DNA of 30,971 bases, taken from contig NW_014577434.1 in assembly GCF_000485595.1 (NCBI RefSeq), positions 222,597 to 253,567 on the forward strand, written 5' to 3'. A program made the translations under genes and the position numbers. This stretch comes from Priapulus caudatus (lineage: Eukaryota; Priapulida; Priapulimorpha; Priapulimorphida; Priapulidae). Of this stretch, positions 14,201 to 26,200 are shown one piece after another (the stretch's first letter is position 1; each line of letters opens with the position of its first letter). The notes under the pieces are model-generated. The model had not been told where the DNA came from. It ran no database searches and saw nothing but the letters and a program-made list of their open reading frames with translations.

Positions 14201-17200
14201 GTTGTGGCTGCAGATGAAGTAGAAGAAGTCGCCGAGGATGGAATGGTGGGAGAAGAGCACGCCAAATCAGAGCCAGTAGACGAGATGGACGTAATTAATG
14301 TTGCAGCACAGAAGGAAGACATCGAGGAGACATCAGTGACGATCACAGAGAAAGCGGTCATCGAAGACGTGAGAGTCGATGAGGAGCTACCAGAAGGTGT
14401 TGAGAAAACGGGCGAGGAGGAAGGTGAAGATGAGGAAGTCCATGGCAAAAAGAAAAAGAAACGAAAACCAAGAAAGAAGAAGAAGAAGTCCCTGTCAGAA
14501 CCTGCAGAGGCAGAGCCAGAGGTGGCAGCCTCAACTCGTGAAGTGATCACTGAATCCATCACCACAGAAGTAGTCACTACAAAGGTTATAACTTCAGATA
14601 CCATCACTGAAGAAGATACTACAGGAGAACTTGCTGAAAATGCAATCACTACTGAAGTAGTTACAGCAGAGAATGACACTGCTGAACCAGTCAGTATAGA
14701 AGTGGCTACCACTGAAGAGGTTGCAACTGAACCAACCACTACAGACGTGGTCACTACTGAAATTGTAACTACGAAACATATAACCACAGAAATAATCACA
14801 ACAGAAGAGATCACTACTGAACCAGTTACCACAGAAGAGATCACTACTGAACCAGTTACCACAGAGGCACTTACAACAGAAGAGGTTGCTACTGAACCAG
14901 TTACCACAGAGGCACTTACAACAGAAGAGGTTGCTACTGAACCAGTCACTGCTGAGGTAATCACTACAGAAGAGGTAACTACGGAAGATTTCACTGATGA
15001 GCCTTCACTCCCAACTGAGAGCCCTATCGACTTCACGACAGAAGAAGCCGAGGTCTCTTCTCCGCACACTGTTGAAGATGAATCTACTGATGTATATGAT
15101 GAAGCACCAGGAAGGAAGAAGAGGAAGAGAAAGCCGAGGAGGAAGAAGAAGGCAGGAGTTGTGGTGGAGCAGCCTGGGGAGTCTACAGAAGACACGAAAG
15201 ATGATCAGTATTTTGTCACGGAACCAGACGATGATGTTGACACAAGAGACGAGGCAGAGAAACGTGTGACAGAGGTGACAACCATCAAGAAGACGGTGAT
15301 AACTGAAGAATTACGTGAGATCACTGGAGAACGGGTGCTGGTCACAACAGACGAAGCTGAGTTCAAAGACATTCCACAGAGTTTGTCAGAGGTAAGCTTG
15401 GTCATATACCTTAATTCACATTTTAACATGATTTTTTTTACAGTATTTCGAAATATTGAGTTACCTTAGTTATCTTAAGTGCATTCTTGACATATTCCTA
15501 GGGAAATTGATCTTGGAACACATTTGTTCTATATAATTGTTCTCCTGGCACCTGCTGCTTGCTTGCTATAATCTAACATAAACTGCTTTGTAATGTATAT
15601 GTACTGCTGCTTCAAATTAAGCATCTATTAAACTAATAGCGCATCTAAAACCCTTTATTGAAAAAGTGTAAGGAGAGGGAGGACGAGTGAGAGGAAAGAT
15701 GGAGCGAAATGAAGCAATTTTAACGAGTCAATGTGCTAAGCTGCTGTAATATTTTTAATGTGCACATGCTTTTTGTATGCTGGCTTTGTGAAGATTTGGC
15801 TGCTATGTGTGCATTGTATAGATGTGGAGAGAGCAATGTGAGAGCATAGCTACAATGCTTAAAATAAACGTGTAAATTACTAATAATTGCACCTATATTT
15901 TCCTGATTTGTAAATTCTTAGTAGGAAAAGATTTTGCGGTAAAAGTGCTTGTCAAATTTGCGAATCCCATATCAAGGCAACCTAGTAAAGATTTGAGTTG
16001 CTACTAAAGAACACTCGTTCTAGCAAAAGAACTGTAACGTGGAGTGTGTTTATTTCAAGCATTGTAGCCGAAATGTATAATATCATTGTATATTTTCTGG
16101 GCTGTATACCAATATAGGGTTGTCGATGGCTCTGCTTTTAAGCTGTAGTGGCACTGTGCTAGCTATGATTAGTGTGTATTTGCACAACGGTAATCATAGT
16201 ACCAATTCTGCTGACTAACATGAGGATTGGAGTAGACGACACCGTTTATAGTAAAAGGCTCGAAAATTGCTCGTGACTGGAAGAACTCTGGCACTAACTA
16301 TAGTTGCATCAAGCTAGATAAAATGAGCAATTCATTCAAGCAACTAGAATCGTGTAGTGGGTGGCACAAACACCTCCAGCACATGTAACTACTAACGATA
16401 CCACAAACTCCTGTCTGATCTACACGAGCAACATTAACATCACACTACTTTAGCCATAACCGGAAGGCAGAACCGTTTGCCAAACACAAAATAATGTTTA
16501 AATAGCACCGTAATGTATACTATTTTCACAGTCGTACGACTTGTGTGCTGCCTCTGTAGTTTATGTTGCTTTAGTGCAAGCATTATGCACTGTATTTCCA
16601 TAGACTAGTAATTGTAGTTCACCATGTAATCCATGAGTAGTAGTTTGTAGGTAGATGTAGCTGTGCTTGCTGCTTTCTGCGTTTACTTATGCATGTTGCC
16701 AAAATATGTTCTCTGCAATGCATGTCACATTCTCTCTTATCTTCCTACCATGCTGCATACGTTGATCTAGCACTTAGCACATACCTGTAGATTTTGCTGA
16801 CTAACATCTTTCCGCATACTCTTGATTGTACCTATTAAACCAATTAAGAAGATTTCATGCTGTACAAAGTTTTATTTTGATGGTTGTACACCAAGTTCAT
16901 GGTTGACAATATGTTCTTACCCCTTGTTCACCATTTCGTGTTAGAGACGTATTAGTTTTATTTGTTTGTTGTATTTTTGTTGTCTCTTCTTCTTCAGACA
17001 CTGCATGTCACAGATGCTAGTATCCCTGAAACACGCACTTCCGAAATCACTTACACAATACCCGGTGCTTCTGAAACCAAAGTAGCAGAGGTTACCCGTA
17101 CGATTGTCACCACAACAACTTCAGACACAAGTGCTGGTGCTACTGAGGAGGCAGTGGTATCAGATGACACAGCCGAAGTGGATGAAAAACCATCTGAAAT

Positions 17201-20200
17201 GGAGACGACGACAGAAACCATCTTAACGACAACAGTTACAACAGTCACAAAACATGGCACTGTGAGTAAAAGTCTCCAAACTTCTGAGGTGGAAATGGCT
17301 GTCACAGACATTGCACCATCTGCCATAGTGATTGAAGAGGAACCAATGCCAGAAGAGGAGCAACTGACATCTGAGACCATTGCAAAGTCTGTTGTTACCA
17401 AACATGTGACATCAGAGGATAGTTTTGAAATAGTTAGTGGACCTGATGATGAGCCTAGCTCTGTTGAAGTACTCAATTCTGATGAAGTAAGTGAGGCAGT
17501 CGATAATGTATCAACATCAGATGATAAGAAAACGTTTGGTGGCATCACCTCTTGGTTCAGTTCAAAGCTATTTGGAAAGACGAAAAAATCTGAAGATTTT
17601 GCAGTGGCAGATGTTCCTGAAGAAAAAATGGAGGTTATATCAGCAGTGAGGGATATTGATCATCCTAAGGCTACTGAGGATTCTTCTGTATCCGAATATG
17701 CACAAACGGCAGTGGATGTATCGGATGTGGTTACGACTACAGTCACAACAACTACTCGTTCGATCATTGATGAGTCACAGGGTAGCGAAGAACAAGAATC
17801 AGCACCCAGTGCTGACCAGTCAGGTGAGACCCAAGCCACTGCTGAAACAGAAGAAGGTTCAACGATAACTACAGTGACAACAATTACAAAAGCTCTTGCA
17901 ACGGATGGTCAGTTTGAGCTGCAACCTCAAGACGAGACAGTGTCATCTGTGGTGCAACGAGAAAAACCAAGCATGGAAATGAGTTCTATGCACTCTGTTA
18001 ATGAAACATCAGTAGAAGAACGTGTAGAAACCGTGATAACAACTACAACCACAACGACAGATGTGACAACAACTGAAGGTGTAGACAGTGTGCAGATATC
18101 TGAGCCAACACAGGAGGTTATGGTAGATGCCACAAATAAACTAGAAGAAGAGGAGCCAGAAGAGACACTGGAAGAGTATGAAATAATAGAGAGAACGATA
18201 ACCACTATTAGACACACAAGTGGGGATACGGGTTATACCTATGACGAAACTGACGTTTCACAATATGAAGGCTATGAGTATGATGAAGAAGAAGTAAAAT
18301 CTCCATCTGCTCTTAAAGAGTTAGTTAAATCATTCTCTGGCATCAGAACTATGGCAACGATGATTACAACTATGAAAACAGATGAAGAAACGGAAAATGC
18401 CACACCATTATCATCTGTCGGGAAGGAATCTCTACAGCCAGTTACTTCACCTGAAGCTAGCTTCCAAGCAGTAGAATCGGAAGAAAAGGACACTCATGTG
18501 TCTACAACAGTGACGACAACGGTACATACTGACCAAACAGTCAAAGAGGGCAAAATAGAATATTCGCCTGAGGAAGAAATATTCAGAGATGAATTAAGTG
18601 GAGGAGTGAGTAAACATCAAACAGAGGTAACTGACATAATTGCTGAGCAAGATAGAACTGAAAGGGGTCCTGATTTCACTGGAACACCTGTGGGCGATGA
18701 ATTTGTACAGGAACCAACAGATACCAGTATAGGTCTTGTTGATGAAGATTACAGCGATGTTGCACAGGATATCACTCAAGTTACAACAATTGTCACAACT
18801 ACTACACGCACGACAACCATAGATGGGAAAGAGGTAACTGAGGTGCATCCTGTTACAACTGAAACAACAGTGCGTGCTGATGAACGAGAGGTTGAAGACG
18901 CAAAGTATATTGAGAAGAGTAAAGACGTAGAGAAATCACTTGAAACAGAAGAGACTGTAGAACAGGAAGTCATGGTAGTAGCAACAGAACCCAGCGAGTT
19001 ACCTGAAACATACAATGAAAGCGAGGTTACTGGGGTAACGACGGTGACAACTGTTAGAACAACCGTGGTAACTGAAGGGGAAACATGTGTTCACATTACC
19101 AGAATGTGTCACTACAGCTGTCGAGGGAAGTTCTTTGCTTCGAACTGAAAACCCTATGTATAGCTTATGTTGTTGACAGATGTACTACTGCAAGAAGTTA
19201 GGTGAGAAACCAGCAAGAACCTGTGATTCATAACAACAGCTTGTGGAGTGCAGCACATTGAAACACCAGACGAGTCTGTCGTTTCAACAGCTGAGGTACC
19301 GATTGAAGATCAAGATATCACCACAACTCAGGGAGAGACTCAAATAGTAGAAGTAACTACGACAGTGACCAGGAAAGAAATCATATCTACACCAGAGATA
19401 GCAGAAAGTGAAATACCTGTAACACCTGAAGATGTGAAGCGTCCTGAAATTGAGGAGATGAGAGATGTGGTTGAGATCGCAGAAGAGGCAATCCGGAAGA
19501 GCAGAACTCCTGCTAGTGGTCTTGCTGGAATGGTTGAGTCTATGAGAACTATCAGCACAATTACTACTATGGTTACCACCTTGACGACAGATGAAGCCAT
19601 CACAGACGTACGTGAGCTTGAGCCTTCTGAGGAACAACGACCTCTAGTAACAGAAGAGGACGTTGACACTGATGTAATTCAACCTGTTTCACCAGAAGCA
19701 GCAGAGATCTTTGAGGAGCAAACTGTTGAAGATGTCCAGTACATCGAGGAGATTGCAGATACAAAGAAATCCGTGGAAACAGAAGAACAGCCAGAACATG
19801 AATTAATGGTAGTAAAGCCAGAACCCACTGAGTCACCTGAACTGTTCACAGAGAGCCAAGTTACTGAGGTAACGACGCTGACAACTGTTAGAACAACCGT
19901 GGTAACTGAAGGGGAAACAGTGTCTACAGAGGTCATAACAGCTGGGGAAGTTGTTCATGAACCAGAAGATGTTACAGATATTACTACGGCAGAAGTTGAG
20001 GTTGAGAAACCAGAAGAACCTGTGATTACAACAGCAGAGGCAGACGTTGAAAAGCCAGACGAGTCTGTTGTTTCAACAGCTGAGGTACCGATTGAAGATC
20101 AAGATATCACTACAACTCAGGGAGAGACTCAAATAGTAGAAGTTACTACTACAGTGACCAGGGAAGAAATCATATCTACACCAGAGATATCAGAAAGGGA

Positions 20201-23200
20201 AATACCTGTAACACCTGAAGATGTGAAGCGTCCTGAAATTGAGGAGATGAGAGATGTGGTTGAGATCGCAGAAGAGGCAATACCGGAAGAGGGCACAACT
20301 CCTGCTAGTGGTCTTGCTGGAATGGTTGAGTCTATGAGAACTATCAGCACAATTACTACTATGGTTACCACCTTGACAACAGATGAAGCCATCACAGACG
20401 TACGTGAGCTTGAACCTTCTGAGGAACAACGACCTCTAGTAACAGAACGAGGAGACTTGACACTGATGTAATTCAACCTGTTCCACCAGAAACAGCAGAG
20501 ATCTTTGAGGAGCAAACTGTGGAAGATGTCCAGTACATCGAGGAGATTGCAGATACAGAGAAATCCGTGGAAACAGAAGAACAGCCAGAACATGAATTAA
20601 TGATAGTAAAGCCAAAACCCACTGAGTCACCTGAACTGTTCACAGAGAGCCAAGTTACTGAGGTAACGACGCTGACAACTGTTAGAACAACCGTGGTAAC
20701 TGAAGGGGAAACAGTGTCTACAGAGGTCACTACAGCTGGAGAAGTTGTTCATGAACCAGAAGATGTTACAGATGTTACTACTGCAGAAGTTGAGGTTGAG
20801 AAACCAGAAGAACCTGTGATTACAACAGCCGAGGCAGTCGCTGAAAAGCCAGACGAGTCTGTTGTTTCAACAGCTGAGGTACCGATTGAAGATCAAGATA
20901 TCACCACAACTCAGGGAGAGACTCAAATAGTAGAAGTTACTACTACAGTGACCAGGGAAGAAATTAGATCTACACCAGAGATATCAGAAAGTGAAATACC
21001 TGTAACACCTGAAGATGTGAAGCGTCCTGAAATTGAGGAGATGAGAGATGTGGTTGAGATCGCAGCAGAAGAGGCAATACCGGAAGAGGGGCACAACTCC
21101 TGCTAGTGGTCTTGCTGGAATGGTTGAGTCTATGAGAACTATCAGCACAATTACTACTATGGTTACCACCTTAACAACAGATGAAGCCATCACAGACGTA
21201 CGTGAGCTTGAACCTTCTGAGGAACAACAACCTCTAGTAACAGAAGAGGACGTTGAAACTGATGTAATTCAACCTGTTCCACCAGAAACAGCAGAGATCT
21301 TTGAGGAGCAAACTGTTGAAGATGTCCAGTACATCGAGGAGATTGCAGATACAGAGAAATCCGTGGAAACAGAAGAACAGCCAGAACATGAATTAATGGT
21401 AGTAAAGCCAGAACCCACTGAGTCACCTGAACTGTTCACAGAGAGCCAAGTTACTGAGGTAACGACTGTGACAACTGTTAGAACAACCGTGGTAACTGAA
21501 GGGGAAAACAGTGTCTACAGAGGTCATAAACAGCTGGAGAAGTTGTTCACGAACCAGAAGATGTTACAGATGTTACTACGGCAACAAGTACTGTTACAGA
21601 CACCGAAGTTTTCTCTGTCAGCAGTGATCAGTCTGCAATTGAATTTGGCACCCGTGAACTTATTTCAACCACTGAGGTTGTTATTGAAGATGTGAGAGAT
21701 GATACGACGCGTGAAGTGAGTAAAATCATCTGGGTAGTATGCCATTTGTAAGAGCAATGCCTCTAAATGGGTGTACAATATTTTGTCAAGTAATATGAGT
21801 TAAGTAATGTAATTTATTTCATGTGGTCTGGTTTGATTGTCAACGAGTGTACGTGTGTGAGTGTTACCAGAATCTAACATGTATCAGGATTCATGTACAT
21901 TTTCTGACGAACATGTGGCATTTTAATGATGTGATTATTTATTACAGGAGGATATTGTTGTGTGTGAGGAAGTCACTGATGTTGATGCTGATCAACTGCT
22001 ACCCGAATTCACTACTGCTCATCAAAAACTAAAGGTAACGTAATTGAACAGGAGACATTAAAGTCGAGTAACCTCATATGATTGATCTCTAAAGTCGTGT
22101 ATCTTGTCTTGTAGTGATGTTCTGAAATGGCAGCAGTGGTATGTTTTATTCACAAATATTGAGTAAAGCTACCGAAATCAGATCATCACTAAATCACTAC
22201 CATTCTCATGACCTTTCAAAACATTGGTGGTTTCTCGTATGTCCTCGGACACAAATTATGGCCATAGAGATAGGTGCATGCCTTCCTGGTAGTAAAATTA
22301 GCTTTGGGCATGAACTTAATGTATGAAATTTATTTGAGACAATGACCTAGTGATTAATAACACTCGTGATTTATTGCATGAGTACATGCACACGTGTGGG
22401 CGCGTGTGTGTTTATGTATTATTTGTTCATATAAGCATGTTATTGAACCATTTTTCATTTTATTTCCAGGAACCTTCAGAAAGCCAAGAGCTTCACTTGG
22501 ATGAGGTAAGTTGGATTGTTACTGTACATCATATTAACATGAAAGTGTACGAGGTGGACAGTAGAAAAATATGTTTGTTTGGACATAGTAGCTCACCCTT
22601 GTGCTTTGTTGTCAGCTTAAATCTGTGCTTAAGTGTGCATTATTGATACGTTGCCTGCAGAATGGATTCCACTCAGAATTTCTGGCTGTCATGTGCAATG
22701 CATATAGAACAGACAGTTGTGTAGCCTGAATTGTTTATATCTCCTCATACAGTAGTATTTACCGGAATGCGAGGAAGATATGCGCTGTAGAGTAGTGCAG
22801 TAATGCTTATATTCGGTTACGTGCATCGATCTGACAAACGTATATTAGCTGTGAAAAGTGAGATTCCAGACATCTGCTTCTGTTTCACAGAAGCAGTGCA
22901 GTTATGAGTGGAACAGTTTTTCGTTATGTTATGGCTTGCCTTCTTATGCTTCTATGTGATTAATGCAAATTGTTATGCGATATTCTCTGTTGGAGTGATC
23001 ATGGTAAAGACACACAGGGAGGCATTTCGTGATAATCTAATATCTGAAAACAACAGGATGTGGTGATGTGCTACTCAGGGCAAATGAGATTTGCTCGTCT
23101 AACACATTAACACAATTCACACTTACATGACAGACAGGCTTATTCTTAAAAACAACCCCAAATCTGCAACATGGCTTTAGCAATTTCTATGCATATCTAA

Positions 23201-26200
23201 TTATTATTTGTGTTTGCGTGCATAATTGTTTCGATTTATACTTCTTGTTTCAGTATTTACTATGTATGGAGGTTGAGCCTTCTTTCTTGATTTTGTGTGG
23301 AATCTTGGCTCAGCAACGCAGCATGCATTATATGTGTAGTCATTAGTCAACCTCCTAACCATAGCTTGTTGTTATTAGATGTCTACTATTATATATGAAC
23401 CTTTTAATGTTCATAACAGTATACTAAAAGTAGTAGTATGTCCTTGTCAGCTGTCTTTAACAATTGTCTTGGTGGATGCTATATCTGTCTCTTCTTTCTT
23501 TTTAGTCTGTTGTGGATGAAGGGAAAATAACACAAATGCTCACAGAAACCGGCATACAGATAGACCAGAATGTAGAGCTTGTTAGTCGTGTATATGTGAT
23601 TGATGATGTACTAACACGTGTGAGAGAAGATGACCTGACTGAGTGTAAAACAGTTGCTGCAGACGAAAAGATTCTCAACGAATCTCAAGGAGTGCATACA
23701 GTTATGACAGACCATGTGGTAGCAACGCAACTAACTGATGTGGTCAATGCTGAGGTTAATCTAGAGAAATCAGATGAACCTACTGCGATTACTGCAGCTG
23801 TGATTGAGCAAGAGACGCCAAGCGAACCTTCCTGTGTGAACAACGTTGAGGAAATTATTGAAAAATCTGTTGAATTACCAACAAGTGAGCCAGCTGTGAT
23901 ATCTCAAGTAAAAATGGAAAAGACCAGTTATGATAATGAAGTAGCAAAGCAAGAAGATAATGAGATCACAACGACTGGGGTAATAGCTGAGGAACTAGTC
24001 GTAGATGATATTCTTGATTCTCCATATGTTGCCCAAAGTCTGCGTTCAAAAAAGAAAGAGACGACTGAAGAAGAATTTACTTCTATAGAAGTCGGACTCA
24101 CACGAACACCATGTACCAACGATGTCGAAATAGCTGAGGCTGACGTTAGGAAGCCAGAAGAGTACACCGGCAATGTGTCCACTTCTGAGGCTAAGAAAAC
24201 AATAAGGCCAGGAGAAGGAACAGTTCCTGAGGTTCAGTTTGAGAACCAAAAAGAACTTATCGACGACGTGAATACTGAGTCTAAGCATGATAATGAGGTG
24301 CTTCCCACCGAAGCTGTGAGAGGTACGGTAAATGTGGCAGGTCTGCAAGATGTAAGAACAGAGGAAGAATGGGAACTTACAGAAGGTAGTCAATGGACAG
24401 GCAAAAAGAAGAGAAAAAGAAAACGCAAGCCAAGGGGCAGACGGAGAAAGCACCATGCTATTAATGTCGATAATTTGCTGACAGAAACTTGTTTGCTTGA
24501 AACAGAATCAGATACGCTTGTTAAGCAAAATGAGCATGATAGCGATTCTTCAGATAGAGCTGAAATAATAGAAATAGAACGGGCAGAAAATACATCTGTA
24601 AATGCATGGGTTACTATAGAATCTGTCAAACCAGAGTCTTTAATGACGCATGAAGACCATAGTGATGTTTCTGAAGCGTTCGTAGAGATTCGAAAATCAG
24701 GTGACATGACAACAAATCCTGAGAATAGTTCTGTTCTGCATCCTGAAAGCACAGTAAACGATATCAGCGTGACGGCAGATTTTGCTAACATTCACATACT
24801 GGATGATGTTGGAGGGCAACATGACGAGTTAAAAGCTTTTCGTTCGATTGAGGCAGATGGTGTTGAACCTTTAGTCACTGATGTTACACGCGTGACTGAG
24901 GATCAAACATTGAGGACACCTACTAAAAACCAAGACAGCTTAGATGAAGCAACATTTGTTAAGGTCACGCAGAAGGAGATTCAATCTACAATGGCTGAAG
25001 TGCTTCAAGATCAATTTGAAACCCATTTGAGTGACGTTTATCGAGAAAGCTCAGAAGGTCAGGCAGTGCCCGATGGTTTGGACGAGTCTATAGGTACGAC
25101 ATCGGACGACGAACCAGAGGCTTCTGATCATGGTGGCACACCAGGTAAAAAGAAGCGAAAGAGGAAACGTAAGCCAAGAGGAAGATGCAAGCGCAAAGCG
25201 ACAAAAGATACATCAAAGACATCTACCAACGATATTGAAAAAGTGCAAGATGCGGTTATTGGCTCTAGTGAGGTCGTCATATCTGATATAGAGGTTGTGG
25301 AACAAGCTGAACCTACAGAGTTTACTACAGACCGTGCAATTAGAGAGGACCCGGAGTTATCTATAGAAGTTACAATAGCAGATATTGAGGGTGAAAAGTC
25401 AGAGGAACATGTCGTTACAACTGTAGTTGTTGAGAGATCAATGGAAGAGATAGATATCACTACAAGTGAGGTCCAGATTCATGACGAAGAGGTAATTGTA
25501 ACAGCGACTAGAGCAGAAATATTATCAAAATCCCCATTGGACGAAAGCAAAATGTATAGAACAGCTTTAGATAGGCCCCTTTCAGAAACTGTAGTGCTGG
25601 AAAGAGCAGTTGGTATAGCAGAAGAGGCAATACCTGAAGGCGAATGTGTCACTAGACATACCACTGTAATTACTAGTTTGACAACGAAAGAAAGTACGCG
25701 AGAAGTACTTGTAGAAGCTGTTGAAGACCAGCAGTCTCAAGTAAGAGACGATGTAGAATTGATTGATGGTGAACCTACATCAAATGCCACTACAGTTGTC
25801 TCTATTGAATTGGTTGGTGATGACCTCCAGGATATTACTGAGTGTGTAGGTGTAGAAAATCTATTCCCTGCTGAAGAAGATATAGACCATGATTTTAGCA
25901 TTGTAGAACTACAACCATTGCAATCAACTGAGACCTATGTAGAGGACGAGGTTACTGAGATAGCGACACTCACAACTATAACAACAGCAACGATGACTGA
26001 AGGCCAAACAGTTGCTATTGAATCTACTACAGATACGGTAGTTTTTGAGAAAGAAGTGGCTACGGAAGATGCAACTGCAGACCCGGAAGTTTCTAAACCA
26101 GATGTACCTATGCTCATGATCATAGATGAAGCTATCACAGCAAAAGTACCCATGCCTTTATCTGCTGAAGAACGTAGGCCTGAAGTAACAGATGCCATAA

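Noticed and set aside
14194-15195. A 333-codon minus-strand frame, Ser/Val-rich
   Set aside because: It is the shadow of the Thr/Glu-rich coding repeats of exon 23. Similar minus-strand shadows occur opposite exons 24, 27 and 29.
16962-17000. An apparent signal peptide (MFVVFLLSLLLQ) at the start of the exon 24 frame
   Set aside because: The first codon is TTG, not ATG, and the hydrophobic residues are the translation of the acceptor's pyrimidine tract. The exon begins at 16998.
19248-21695. Separate genes starting at 19248, 20519 and 21048
   Set aside because: These frames start at GTG or inside repeat units and are pieces of one exon separated by small frameshifts. None has its own promoter or start context.
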